A stretch of 64,000 nucleotides of DNA, taken from assembly GCF_000165425.1 (NCBI RefSeq), contig NW_001798987.1, positions 204,563-268,562 on the forward strand. Direction: 5' to 3'. Shown piece after piece: positions 26,116 through 36,993 of this stretch. Positions within the stretch are counted from its first letter, which is position 1. Every line of letters starts with the position of its first letter. This stretch comes from Paramecium tetraurelia. Lineage: Eukaryota > Ciliophora > Oligohymenophorea > Peniculida > Parameciidae. Made by a program: the position numbers and the translations under genes. Below the pieces are notes generated by a model. It had not been told where the DNA came from and did not search any database. It saw nothing but the letters and a program-made list of their open reading frames with translations.

Positions 26116-26624
26116 GATCAAGAAAGTTGTATGATGGAGATGTTGGATATGAATTACGAGGCTAGTCTAGTTAAAAATTCAGAAGAAAGGGTCAAGTGAA
26201 AAAGCAGAATGAAATTGAAATAGAGATTCCTAATGGGGATTTAACTAAAGGTCGAATATTCTTTAATCACAATTGTGCCGGTTGTCATGATTTGTATATA
26301 CTCTTTCATTAATAAAGAGACTAAGATTTGTATTTAGGACCATCGTTGAGAACAGTTTATTTAAGAAGAAATGGATCTAAGAAGTTTTCAAATTATGGTA
26401 AAGACTTGACAGCCTATAAATTCTATTGGACTAGAAAAAAGCTTTGGGAATTCCTAGAGAATCCTGAAAAAATGTTTCCTGACACAAACATGTAGTTAGA
26501 TGGAGTATTATTTGAATATAATTTATAGGTTAAAGATCCCTTTATGCTGGCTAGTGTTATAGATTATCTATAATATTTAAGAGTGTTTACATGCGATATA
26601 AGAGGATTAAAATAAATAATCTGA
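26112..26624 (+). CDS. Cytochrome c family protein
   Basis: A Lys/Arg-rich N-terminal extension is followed by N-G-D-L-T-K-G-R-I-F-F and the heme-attachment motif C-A-G-C-H (CxxCH), then G-P-S-L-R-x-V, W-E-F-L-E-N-P and a candidate distal methionine in FPDTNM. That is the order expected of class I cytochrome c, an electron carrier in the mitochondrial intermembrane space. A 24-nt intron (GTATATACTCTTTCATTAATAAAG, about 26297-26320) lies just after CAGCHD. About 162 aa, longer than ordinary cytochrome c (about 105). It may be a divergent cytochrome c or a cytochrome c1-like paralogue. The stop is 8 bases before the next gene's ATG. Confidence 0.7.
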
Positions 26625-26631
26625 ATATTGT

Positions 26632-27149
26632 ATGAATAATAATAATAATCATATAATTAAAATAAATGTATAAGTAAGAGGGTTGTTTTTTAGTGGGGTA
26701 GAATTATCTAAGAAAGTGAATATGTATTCATTCCTAAATTATTGAACGAATTGAACATGTATTTGCAACTAATAGATAATAATAATTCAAGATAATAACT
26801 AGTTTAAGAATAAAACAACGCCAGACAGAGACGATAAGATATATCTAAATTGAAATAGGAGAGTTTGATGATTGAATATGATACAAAGCTATAATTGATA
26901 CTCATTATTTTGGAAATGGGGTTTTTTAAAATTTTCGATGAACTTTCTACAACAAAGGTGTTTAGAACCAAACCTTTATTTATGGGCTTTATTAAAGAGA
27001 CTGAGATTATCGTTATTTATGAAACCGAGTAGACACATCATTTTTTTTAATGGATTAACACAATCTTTATAATTCCTTTTTGTCCTTTAATTGCTAATCT
27101 CTAATGTCTATGTGATAGTTCTCTCTTTAATCAATATGCAATTAAATGA
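26632..27149 (+). CDS. Small membrane protein, unknown
   Basis: Starts MNNNNNHIIKI. A 26-nt intron (GTATAAGTAAGAG..TTTTTTAG, about 26668-26693) restores W-G-R-I-I-Q-E-S-E-Y-V-F. A basic Gln/Arg-rich region (QEQNNARQRRQDISKLKQES) is followed by a hydrophobic stretch (LQLILIILEMGFFKIFD) and a second one near the C-terminus (WINTIFIIPFCPLIANL). About 163 aa. Start and stop are in frame only if the intron is removed, which supports the model. No family was recognised. Confidence 0.5.
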
Positions 27150-27278
27150 AAGACTTAAAAATACTCTCTTCCTCGTTTCTTTCCTTCACTCTGGCTAATT
27201 TGGATTTGGAGAGGATGTGCAATTATTTTTTTTGAATTTATTTGCTCATTTTTATTAGTATTTTAATATTATAAATAA

Positions 27279-27893
27279 ATGAGAACTTTTGTTGACTTTA
27301 TGGAAAAATATAAAGTTGTTTGTTCTAATGTCATACTCGAAAACACTCTAACAAGTGGAACATTATATTTGGGAGACTTTTACGCAGCTTTGGATAAGAA
27401 ATGGTAATAGAAACATCAACTCGTTGCAGTATTGACTGTTGCTAAAGACTTGAATATTGAACCAGCATAAGGAATAGCACATAAGGTTATTGATGCCATC
27501 GATGATCCATCTTATGATTTATCATAGCATTTTGATGAATGTTACGAATTTATGTCGATATGGTTAAAGAGAGGACCAATTTTAGTTCATTGTGCTGCTG
27601 GAGTCTCTCGTTCTGCAGCTATAGTAATATATTTTATAATGAGATTCTTTAAATGGAGTTATATCAAATCATTTTAGCATGTTAAAGCTAAACGAAGTGT
27701 GATCTGTCCAAACGAAGGATTTATAAGATAACTCAAAAAACATGAAAAGTTGTTAGGTTTAGTAGTGTTTAGAGAAAGCACTTTAGAAGAAGAATAAAAA
27801 CGCTAGACTTAAACAAAACCATCAAGAGGAGTAATTAGAGGAAGATCGGTTGTCATAAGAACTCAAAAATAGCCATTGACTAGATTTAAATGA
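27279..27893 (+). CDS. Dual-specificity protein phosphatase
   Basis: Intronless, 204 aa. The signature HCAAGVSRS (H-C-x5-R-S) near residue 105 is the catalytic P-loop of cysteine-dependent dual-specificity phosphatases. The upstream I-D-A-I-D-D-P-S-Y-D-L supplies the expected general-acid loop aspartate, and LYLGDFYAAL is the usual N-terminal strand-turn. The downstream RSVICPNEGFIRQL matches the conserved R-x-x-I-x-P-N-x-G-F-x-x-Q-L. A basic C-terminal tail (about 35 aa) carries several TQ/RG residues. It dephosphorylates phospho-Tyr/Ser/Thr substrates; the partner is unknown. Confidence 0.9.
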
Positions 27894-28323
27894 TATATAT
27901 ATCATTTTACTATTTAAATTAAATACATTAATAAAAATACTAAAGACTTGATGATATAAACAAGTATGATAAAACAATTAATTCAAATACTTAATTTAAG
28001 AGATATGAATCTGAAAAGGATATCTTAAACAAAATAGCTAAAATCAAAAGTATTTCAGAAATAGATAAGGGTATTCAACTATTTTTCTTTAAATTTCAAA
28101 GCACAATTAAATATTATCAAATATATATTTTCTATATATTTTCATATTTGTAATGAAATAATATTGTCTCCTTTATCGTAAATATTCTATTAGAGTGCTA
28201 TGAAATGACATTGTTTTTTCAATAAAAGTAATTTTAGCCAAAAAGGACATCTCTTAATTGGAGAAAATTGAAAACTAGTTTTTATAATTAGCTTATTTAT
28301 TTTTAATATAATTTAAATTAAAA
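27894..28323. other. Intergenic, with an open frame of doubtful coding status
   Basis: Two plus-strand frames are open here. One (27890-28155) overlaps the previous stop codon and reads like a charged protein in its middle (KRYESEKDILNKIAKIK). The other starts at 27952. They compete and neither matches anything known. The last 150 bases are a T-rich, A-rich leader with no clear content. Confidence 0.3.
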
Positions 28324-30039
28324 ATGATTAACGAGAATAGGAGATAAGAAATTATGTCTAGATTGAAATAAGAAAGAGAGTAAAGGAAGAAATTGATAGA
28401 GGGTGGAAATGTTGAAACTGTCTACATCGATAAATCTTTAATAGAAACACCAAGCATTGGTGATGAGGAATATTCAGAGACATAATCATAAATTACAGAT
28501 TAAAGCAAAAATAGTTAATTTAGCAGATAAACACCAGATATACTAAAAGTCTAATAGGAGAAATTGTAAATGATGAAACAGAATCTATTCAAAAACAAAG
28601 AGACAAAGAAACCCACATATTTTGATAAATTAGCACAACCAAAAACTATTGTCTAAGAAGAAAGGGAGAATTAGAAATTAGAATAAGAGAAAAAAATGGT
28701 AAACAAATAAATCATTTTAGTTGGCTGAGTTATCATTTAGACCAGAATTGAGTGATTAAACTAATTTGCTTGCCTAAATTAAATATTCTAAATTTGAAGG
28801 AATTCCCATACATGAAAGACTGTAAATGTTAGAATAGGAAAGATAGGCGCATATTGATGAATTAAAATTGATGATTAATTAATAGGAGGAGGAGCAGCCT
28901 TTAAATAAAGCTCCTCGACCTTATTGTGATCAACCTCCTCTGTATGAAAGATACTAATAAGTTATGCAAGATAAAAAGGCTTTACTTGATTATTTAAAAG
29001 CAAAACAACTTAGAGAGGAGGGAGACTTATTCAAACCTCGAATAAATATATAATCTTAAATTTTAGTTGAAAAAAATAGAGTAGATGGTTTGAATGTAGT
29101 TGATAGATTAATACAGGACGGCATACGAAAATAAAACATCGTTTATTCGGATGATTTGCCTTATGATTTCCAACCATAAACTAATTAAAAAATTAATGAT
29201 CAAATAGTCAAAGGAGATTTTAATTAAAGACAAGAAGAATTTAACAGGAAGCTACTTGAAAAGAATTTGGAGTTAGAAAGCAAGGCATATTAAGATTATT
29301 CATTCAGACCAAAATTAAATAAGTAAAGTGAATTGATAGCAAATCGCAAGATCTCTTAGGATTCATTATTTGATCGACTCTATAGTGAATACTAGACTAG
29401 ACAATCATATATTGAAGAAAAAAAGTAAGAAGAAATAAACAAATCAAATTTCAACCCAGAATTAAATCCTAAGTCAATGGAAATGGCTGTGGAGAGAACT
29501 CTTTAAGATTTGATAAAAAATGAATATGGAGAGTATAGAAAATAGTTATTAAAAGAAGTTAATTAATTAAATTATTTTATAGAAGTATGATGACTCTGAT
29601 AAGGAATGTTCATTCTACCCAAGTGTTTCGACATCCATGAGATATTCATAAATGCATTCCTAATATAGTTTTGATGATTGTCACGAAAAGATTAAGTAAT
29701 ATCAAACTAACAGAGAATAAAGAAGATCTCAATTAAGAAAGTATTAATTTAACTAAACTAAGGTAGTAAGAAGATGAGTAATTGAAGTAGTGTACATTTA
29801 AACCATAGATAAATAAGAAAGTAATAGATAATACCAAACAAATTGAAGTTTATGGTTTAGAATCCTTTATGCATAAAGTGGATATGACTAATAAGATGAA
29901 AGACCAATAATAATTAGTTGAACAAAAGCTTTTCAAAAAACATGAATAATACGATTATAACAGACATCAAGAAAGAACGAATTGTCAACCATTTAAACTA
30001 TCTAGTAATTAAACTAGTAAAAATTCATATAAAAAATGA
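28324..30039 (+). CDS. Coiled-coil protein with repeated F-x-P-x-(I/L)-N motifs
   Basis: About 555 aa, strongly charged. Regularly spaced short motifs are seen: FRPELSD, FKPRINIQ, FRPKLNKQ, FNPELNPKS, FYPSVS and FKPQINKK, separated by Glu/Lys/Gln-rich helical stretches (EREQRKKLIEG, EEEQPLNK, RQEEFNRKLLEKN). Introns: 22 nt near 28697 (GTAAACAAATAAATCATTTTAG), 25 nt near 29560, and 22 nt near 29740. Each is needed to keep the frame to TGA 30037-30039. Such F-x-P arrays occur in many ciliary and cytoskeletal proteins of ciliates, so a cortical or axonemal role is an inference from composition only. Not otherwise identified. Confidence 0.75.
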
Positions 30040-30104
30040 ATAACTACATATTTATAAATTTATTATAAATTCAAATATTCAAAAAGACAGAAATTCCATG
30101 TTCT

Positions 30105-30334
30105 TCATATAAATTATATTTAATTTGCCACCTACTAAGTTATTTTGTTTACAATTTGCCCATTGAGGTAGCTACGATATCTTTAAATAAATACACAAAT
30201 CCTGTTCAATTCTGACTATACATATCTTCTAATGTCATATCAATGTTCAGATTATTCCCTTTTTAAAAGCATACATGAATAATTCATTATTTCTCCAACT
30301 AACCAAATTAATTTTGTTATGTTTGATTAATCAT
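30105..30334 (-). CDS. Small protein, unknown, with an in-frame TGA
   Basis: Minus-strand frame starting MINQTQQNQFGQLEKQ, then TGA (about 30284), then a good-looking continuation in the same frame (CFQKGNNLNIDMTLEDM). A 20-nt intron (GTATAGTCAGAATTGAACAG) leads into a final exon (FIQRYRSYLNGQIVNKI) ending at 30105. No intron removes the TGA. It is either a pseudogene, or the gene starts downstream at an unrecognised exon. No family was recognised. Confidence 0.3.
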
Positions 30335-30735
30335 TTTATTTCATAGTATGCATTTATTGATTCGTTTACACATTTACGTGTTTACAGCCCAAAACTCATA
30401 ACAATCTTAAAGTAACTTAAATAAAAAATTCAGATCATCAGTTTATTTAATTTAAGCTTTAATTATATTCAATGGTTGAATTATTTTATTACATTAGATT
30501 ATAGTAGACAGATGGATTAATAAAAACGATATAAATCTATAATACTCATAGATGATTTAATTTTATCTTTTACCTTCCTTTAAAATTTAGATACTTGTTG
30601 AAATGATATGTTCAATTTCTAAATAAAAAATATAGTAAATTTTATTGATACATATTGAAATATAAATATATATATTAATTTTTTGCTGTCTCAACTAGTA
30701 TTATAGTTTTAGATAACTAATTTTTATTAATAATA
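30335..30735. other. Intergenic spacer, AT-rich
   Basis: A mixed AT-rich spacer between a minus-strand gene start and the MORN/IQ gene. It presumably contains both promoters. Nothing distinctive was seen apart from short T and A runs. Confidence 0.4.
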
Positions 30736-31843
30736 ATGGGATAAACATGTAATGGCTGCTAATGGTAGCACCATACCCCAGAATCCATTTAGGAAATCAA
30801 CATCAAAAAGAAACCAAAGAAAAAAGTCGAAAAGTAAGATAAGTCAGAGAAAACTGAGAAATCAGATCATTAACAAGAGCAAAAACAGGTTGAGAAGACA
30901 GACCAGAGTATTAAAAAACAAAGAAAAATCTCGTAAGGAGATGCTGCAATTAAAATTCAAAGAAACTGGAAAAAGCATAAAAAGCAGAAAGAAAAAAAGA
31001 AAGAAAAAGCTGGTGCCAATATGAAATAGTAGTATTTTAAAGAGGAAATAGCAAATGCACAACCCCCACCGGATCCGAATCGGGTAAAGAATCCACCATA
31101 TAAGTATACAATAATAAAACATAGGTTTTAATCAGGAGCTATCTATGATGGAGAATGGAAAGATAAAAAAAGAGATGGATTTGGAATTTAACAATGGCCT
31201 GATGGTGCCAAATATGAAGGGTAATGGGTTGATAACAAAGCATGTGGACACGGTAAGTTTTATCACGCTGATGGTGATATTTTCGAAGGAGAATGGAAGG
31301 ATGATAAAGCTAATGGTTGGGGAGTGTATAAACATTCAAATGGAGCTACGTACGAAGGTGAATGGAAGGATGATTTGTAACATGGAAGAGGAACGGAGAC
31401 CTGTAAAATTGCAGTTATCTATGTTAGGGTAGGATAAATCAAAATATTGTGGAGATTATATAGATGGGAAGAAGCATGGCAAAGGAAGGTATGATTGGGC
31501 TGATGGCTCTTATTATGATGGGGAATGGAAGGACAATAAAATAAATGGATTTGGAACTTATAAATGGGCAGATGGAAGGGGATATACGGGTGAATGGTTG
31601 GACAACAATATGAATGGAAAAGGAGTCTATTAATGGCAAGATGGTAGGAAGTATGAAGGATCCTACCTTAATGATAAAAAACATGGGTTTGGTATATATT
31701 ACTGGGCTGATGGTAGAAGATATGAAGGAGGATGGAAGAATGGTAAATAGCATGGGAATGCTAAATATTACCTTAATGATGGAACAATCAAGGATGGACT
31801 TTGGGAAGATGGAAAAAGAATCAAATGGTTAGATGATGCTTGA
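30736..31843 (+). CDS. MORN-repeat protein with IQ motif and MGQTC N-terminus
   Basis: About 360 aa. It starts MGQTCNGC; Gly2 with nearby Cys5 and Cys8 fits N-myristoylation plus palmitoylation, so membrane anchoring is inferred. A very Lys-rich segment leads to an IQ-like calmodulin-binding motif ([15 protein letters not shown], about residues 80-95). Then come about eight MORN repeats ([115 protein letters not shown]). One 25-nt intron (GTAAAATTGCAGTTATCTATGTTAG, about 31409-31433) joins repeats that otherwise lie in different frames. Such proteins bind membranes and often scaffold the cell cortex. A Ca2+/calmodulin link is inferred from the IQ motif. Confidence 0.85.
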
Positions 31844-32489
31844 ATTTATATTTCATTCTCCTTTTTACTTCATAATATTAAAATAAACCATCTTGAATGA
31901 AGCTAGTTTTTAACAACATTATAATTTTACAATAAAATCATTTTTGAATTGAAACTCAATATAAATTAAATTAATTTTTATAGTGATCAATTATAGGAGT
32001 AGAAAGTGAACAGAATTGCCTTCAACTATATTGTTGAGGTGTAGAAGCCGAAATCAATTTATGATTAAGCGAGCATATCTTATATTAAATATACAAAATT
32101 GTTTAATTATATCTTAATCGAAATTGTAAATCTCTATGAGCAAGCAATTAAGAATTAAAGCTAATTCAGGTTCTAAAATCAAAATTTAGTTTTTCATTAA
32201 GTGTGACTTGAGTTATTTTGACCCCTAATTAAAAATAAGTTCCATTTCTTTAATTAGAACGCGTACCATTTAATCAAGGGTTTCGAAAGGTTTTATGTTA
32301 TAGTAAATATTGTTGTAAACTATTAACTTTAAAGATTGAGATCTTCCAGGAATAAAGAACATAAACAAATTTGTCAATGAGTAATCTTTAATGAAAGCCT
32401 GATTCATTTAAAGGAGGATAATTTGGATACTAAAGCAATTAATAAAAGTATAATAATTAATTTTCGTATTTTTGGATTATAATATTAAA
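31844..32489. other. Intergenic region with a probable coding remnant
   Basis: From about 31980 to 32233 a plus-strand frame has strongly protein-like composition (VNRIAFNYIVEVQKPKSIYD, then IEIVNLYEQAIKNQSQFRF), ending at TGA. No ATG precedes it, and the continuation from about 32205 (KCDLSYFDPQLKISS) is in another frame. It is probably a remnant or a badly disrupted small gene. The remaining ~250 bases before 32490 hold competing short frames only. Confidence 0.35.
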
Positions 32490-33628
32490 ATGCAAAAAAA
32501 GAGTAGGTAAATTTGGAAGAGTAAAATAACAATTCAAAAAGATTTTAGATAATTGTAAATAGTAATATGTAGAATAATTGCATATATTATCGTTGGGGAG
32601 TGCATAATAATAATCTTTGAGAGCATCTACTTGGCTATAATAACATTTTATGAAGTATGATCTCTCAGTATTTAGTACATTGGATTACTGAGTGTATTGT
32701 TTTTATTGATTGTTTTGCTATTACGATATTTGAGGCATTTTCGAAGTACTAAAATAGAAATATAAGGACTTTTGATTATAGAATATGATTGTAGTAGTTG
32801 CAAGCAATTCATAATTTGTTAATTTTGCCACCATTGTTAGACGAGTGCTAATCATTATAAACTATTGTAAATGTGTTTGGATTAAGAATAAATCAAGTAC
32901 GAGCAAAAATATTATAATAAGATTGGTAAAGCGAGGCATATTAATATTTCTAATTAAGATTCTATCTTCTGTGGCATTTGAATCCTATACTGCAATTAAA
33001 GTTGAAAATTCCATGGAATTCTATACTGTTTATTAAGCTGCTATAATGGCAGTATTGTTTGTAAATTCGATACTTTTTTTTTTATTGATTTATTTTGGAT
33101 GGCGAGTCTATGGAGAAATAAGAGAAAAATCAACATTTATCTAGACATCTCCGGATGGATTTAGAATGATGGAGTAACTGTCTGCAATCTAGTAATAAGA
33201 GAAATCATTAAAGAAAGACGAAATCAAGAACCCAACGCCTGACTAACCAGAATTGGAAGATAAGGGCTCTATTAATATATCAATAAATGAGAACATGAGT
33301 CCAGCTATGTTAAAATTAGTATTTGAATAATTTTATCAAGAAATCAAGTTTAAGTCCCAGTCCAGGGAAATATAGATCTGGGAAAATACTTGACTTCTTA
33401 GAAAAAAAGATTAGTCATGCAAAACACAGTTAAAAGGAACTAAGTAATGGGTTCAGTCGTGAATTCAATAAAAAATTCAATACTGATTAATGTACAATAG
33501 ATTTAATAATAAAAGTATAAATTAGTCTTGACTTCGGAGATCAAGAAGATGTTTCTTCAGCAAGAAATCCAATTGATGTAGAAATACAGAAACATAACTT
33601 TTCCAAAGATGTTAAATTCATTTCTTGA
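32490..33628 (+). CDS. Multi-pass membrane protein, unknown
   Basis: About 355 aa, from MQKKSRQIWKSK to TGA 33626-33628. Three introns make one continuous frame: 21 nt (GTATGATCTCTCAGTATTTAG, about 32655-32675), 25 nt (GTACGAGCAAAAATATTATAATAAG, about 32896-32920) and 22 nt (GTATTTGAATAATTTTATCAAG, about 33329-33350). Hydrophobic helices: IVICRIIAYIIVGECIIIIF, YIGLLSVLFLLIVLLLRY, GILIFLIKILSSVAF, AAIMAVLFVNSILFFLLIYF. A Cys/His cluster (CSSCKQFIICQFCHHC) sits between the second and third, possibly a metal site. The C-terminal third is hydrophilic (YGEIREKSTFIQTSPDG onward). The family was not recognised. The splice model is self-consistent but unproven. Confidence 0.55.
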
Positions 33629-34028
33629 AAAACTTTGTCTTTCATTCTAACTATTATATTAATCTTTATATTTTATCAATTATCAAGCATCGATCTCCAT
33701 CAGTTTGATAATAATATGTGATCAATGATTTCTAAGTCTGTAGTCTTAACTTACATATATACTAGCTATTATAATGAAAATATACAAATACAAAACAGGA
33801 TCTCTGATTCTAACTGGATTTCAGTCAGTAATAATAATTGTAAATGTTAGACAATGTAAATCTTAAGAATGATATAGATAAGATATAAATATGAAAGTTG
33901 TTAATTACATAAATAAACAAAAATTCTTAATGGGTTATAAATGCACAAGTATTTTGATGATTAGATTGAATGCATTTATAATTATACTAATAATTATAAA
34001 ATGATAAATTATTATATATAGTTAAATT
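33629..34028. other. Intergenic spacer
   Basis: An AT-rich spacer with short competing frames. Nothing supported was seen. Confidence 0.4.
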
Positions 34029-34806
34029 ATGACAGAATTGATTGATAAATTTAGAGTGCCTTTTTTAACATCTCTTGCCAATTATAAATTGAGACAATCA
34101 AATGATATCTGGATAAATTTTAGAAAGTTGCTACAACTATTTGAAGGATGCGAACCTTGGATTGTCAATGTCAATGTATTTGTCTATTATCTAATGCTTT
34201 TAGAAATGGAATCAATATAAAGTATGGTCTCTATTAGAAAAACCATAAAAGTTAATTAGATTAGTTCAAAATTTTAGAGTCAACATTTAAAAGATGCATC
34301 CTAAAAATATAGAAATTGCAATAGACAATTTATGCTCAGGGGATAATCAATATTCATAATATTTGGCTGCTCTTGTTTAATACATTATTGAAAAATACGA
34401 GATCCTAATTAATGAAGAATAAATCGCTAATTATCTTGATGATTCAGATCTTATTGAATCCAGAATGAAAACACAAGAAAGTGGACTTGACTTCTAGGAA
34501 TAACCATCAATGGATCTCTCTTGTAGTAATAGCAAGCCTAATTCTGCAATGAGAAAAAGCAGTTGCACTCAAAGATCAAATACAACTGAATCTCGGAATA
34601 ATTGGAATTAAACCAAAAATACCATTGAAAATCTCTAGAAACACAAATTGCATTTATAATAATAAATTGAGTAATAAAAAGAAATTCTAAGGGAACTTCA
34701 ATATTAGCATAATAAGACGACATAATAGATTTAAAAGCTAAGTTCAAATTCTAAAATAGATAAAATCCTAAATAACTTCAACAAATCAAGAAGATTTGTC
34801 TCTTGA
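34029..34806 (+). CDS. Coiled-coil protein, unknown
   Basis: Starts MTELIDKFRVPFLTSLANYK. A 28-nt intron (GTATTTGTCTATTATCTAATGCTTTTAG, about 34178-34205) joins it to K-W-N-Q-Y-K-V-W-S-L-L-E-K-P and on to PKNIEIAIDNLCSGDNQYS, then a Ser/Asn-rich linker and a Gln-rich coiled coil (HLQQQIEQQKEILRELQYQ). It ends at TGA 34804-34806. In the next frame, from about 34770, another protein-like stretch appears (SLDTPRRYDPELLFESKKS), so the C-terminus may extend through an unresolved intron or frameshift. The middle faintly recalls the helical region before the stalk of dynein heavy chains, but this is too weak to assign. Confidence 0.5.
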
Positions 34807-34990
34807 TACACCTAGAAGGTATGATCCAGAATTATTATTTGAGTCAAAAAAATCATAAATTATAACAATTTCTCTTTAAAATGTATGTTATTATAAATAA
34901 ATTATTCTTAATATTTTGAATTACTAATCAAATTATAAAACACATCTACTCTTTAATTAAAATTCAACTTAATTGATTTAACCAAAAAAA

Positions 34991-35382
34991 ATGTCACTTC
35001 AAAATCATATATTTTAAGTAAACTCTTTCTTAAACAAGAGGAAGCACCACCGAAGAAGCCTTTGAGTGCTTATTTCCTGTTTTTAGGAGATGAGAGACAT
35101 GAAATTATGAAAAATAATCCTGGATCAAAAATATCAGAGATTACATAAATTGCAGCGTAATAAACTTCTTATCAATTTGATAGACGAATGTGGGCAGAAC
35201 TTGATGAATAGAGAAAGATAGAATATTAAAAAAGAACAGGGGTACTACAAAAAGAGTATGAAGTAAAAAAAAAGGAATATGAAGTAAAATATGGTGAAAT
35301 TAAGAGAAAATCAAAGAAAAAGTAAAGGTAAATTGATCATCAAGAGCATGAGAAAAGCGTATAGAAAAAGATTAAAAAATGA
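34991..35382 (+). CDS. HMG-box protein
   Basis: A single HMG box: P-P-K-K-P-L-S-A-Y-F-L-F, ERHEIMKNNPGSKISEIT, then R-M-W-A-E-L-D-E-Q-R-K-I-E-Y-Q. These are the conserved P-K-x-P-x-S-A-Y/F start and W-x-x-L/M helix 2-3 residues of non-sequence-specific chromatin HMGB proteins, which bend DNA. A 27-nt intron (GTAATAAACTTC..GATAG, about 35157-35183) falls inside the box. The first intron (23 nt from GTAAACTCTTTC) is inferred from the frame change after MSLQNHIF and ends in GAG, so the extreme N-terminus is uncertain. A Lys-rich tail follows. About 113 aa. The stop lies 15 bases from the stop of the convergent gene. Confidence 0.8.
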
Positions 35383-35397
35383 TAAATACATATTAAA

Positions 35398-36951
35398 TCA
35401 CAAATCAAATTCACCAAAAATAGTACCTTGAATTATTTGATCGATATGGTACTCCCATGTTTAATAGAATGGATACCTGTAGATATTTTCAGATTCAATT
35501 AATTTGTCTAAAAGATTGTTGTAGTCATCGTTGATAGTATAATTTTCCTCATGTGTTTCTTCTTCTTTTATTTCAACCACCTTCTCTTCTTATTGATTTT
35601 CATCTTCACCTTCATCAGATTAACTGTCATCCTATTCAGAGATAGCTGTTGCACCCTTTTATGATCTTCCTCCCTATTTATTTTCGAGGATTGTGTTTCT
35701 TTTTTTGTTGAGTGATCCTGAATTACTGATTTATCTTTTAAGTGGAGTCTTTTCAAATTCTGGAGTTACTTCAGGTTTTTCCATTTCTGGTAACTGTTCA
35801 CTTTTAGTGCTTCGTACAGATTTCAAAGGGATCTCTTCCAAAAGAGTCTTAGATCTTGAACTCAATTGTTACTATAATGAAGATATAGGATTGAGTTCTA
35901 ATTAGGAGAGATCCCTTACAGATGGTTATAAAATGATAGATTTTTAAGATTTTTATGGATTTCTTTTATTTTTGATACGTTTCCTTTTAGGACTACTAGG
36001 AGAATTATTATTGGTTTCCTCCTTCTCAAGATCACTAGGAGGTTGATCTTCATTAAGTTATATAGATGTAAGAGGAGTAAAAACACTTTCTTTAGGAGAT
36101 TATTCCTAAGCGATTTTGGGTGTTTCATGAGGTTATAGAGGAGGAACTTCTATAACCTAGGATTATTGAGGGGTTTCTTCAATCTTTTCTGTGGTTTCTG
36201 GAATCTGATCTTCTTATTAAATTTGATCAAAAAGAATGGCAGATTCTTTTCTGGCCATGACTGGTTTCTTAGGTTTGAGAAGAGTTTTAATTGCTTCCAT
36301 ATGGTTGTACAAATACAGGACTTAATTATCGAGCTTCTTATTTTACACATAGTAATCATTAAAGTCTTAATAGAGACAATCGTATTCATCTTTGAGACAC
36401 ACCATTGTAACTTAGAAAGTTTCTTATTGATTAGTTTCTTAATAAAACTGTTGACTAGATAACAGTAATTTCACTTTAATCATTAATTAAGTGATTTTGT
36501 CTTTCAATTATTGATCATCTCTATCATTAGTTACACGATCTAATCGTATACTGGCAGCAGGTTCTTTAAAAGAATAAATTCTTGGGTCTCGAGATAGACT
36601 TCCATCTTCTTTTGGAAGTTAGTACATTAATTATTTTAACTTGCTTCTATATTTACTTACAGTATTAATAACTGATGAACTCTAGTTGGCAGGTTGAGTT
36701 TAAGTAATCAAATCACTTCCATAACGGAATTCAGCTGTTTTTAGTTTCTCTTAGCTATTGTAAATTGCAATTGTCATTCCTCGCACTCTTTTTTTTATTG
36801 GAGATGGACCATAATATCTTTGAGGACTACTCTAATATTTGATCATCGAGGAACTTGATTGATTATAATCACCATAACTGAGACTGAATTGAGAATCTTT
36901 AGGTTGTAATTTAAGAGCAGGCAATCTGAATGATGAAGCCTAAATTCTCAT
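35398..36951 (-). CDS. Disordered, charged protein, unknown
   Basis: One uninterrupted minus-strand frame of 517 codons from MRIQASSFRLPALKLQPKD to TGA. The N-terminal third is Ser/Tyr/Gln-rich with a basic patch (SPIKKRVRGM). The middle has helical, partly coiled-coil sequence (QETFQVTMVCLKDEYDCLYQ). The C-terminal half is Glu/Pro/Ser/Thr-rich with several S-P sites and a basic R/K cluster (SPSSPKRKRIKNKRN, possible nuclear signal), then a very acidic stretch (DEGEDENQ, VVEIKEEETHEE). Such length without TGA argues strongly for coding. The function is unknown; a nuclear or cytoskeletal phosphoprotein would fit. It starts only 42 bp from the divergent TPT1 start. Confidence 0.75.
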
Positions 36952-36993
36952 ACTTAAATTAATAATATTTTAATATTTATAAGAAAGAATTTC
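36952..36993. promoter_or_regulatory. 42-bp divergent intergenic (shared promoter)
   Basis: The minus-strand gene at 35398-36951 and TPT1 (36994-37635) start 42 bp apart, facing away from each other. Whatever promoter elements both need must lie in this AT-only stretch or inside the genes. No motif is claimed. Confidence 0.6.

Noticed and set aside
27890-28155. Small gene overlapping the phosphatase stop codon
   Set aside because: A start overlapping the previous stop is implausible for a eukaryotic gene, and a competing frame is equally open. It was kept only as a note on the intergenic region.
30752-31122. Lys/Arg-rich plus-strand and Phe-rich minus-strand open frames
   Set aside because: Both are shadows of the MORN/IQ protein, whose own frame carries the IQ motif and leads into the repeats.
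32785-33036. Alternative start at 32785 (MIVVVASNSQ) for the multi-pass membrane protein
   Set aside because: That frame is open, but a model starting at 32490 with three small introns gives one continuous protein with additional membrane helices, and enters the shared C-terminal frame through a 25-nt intron instead.
34200-34420. Dynein heavy-chain-like segment in the coiled-coil gene
   Set aside because: Only a loose pattern (K-P, then P-x-x-I-E and L-C) was seen. The protein is far too short for a dynein and no AAA motif is present.
35568-36462. Several open frames on both strands
   Set aside because: All are off-frame readings of the single uninterrupted minus-strand gene 35398-36951 under the ciliate code.
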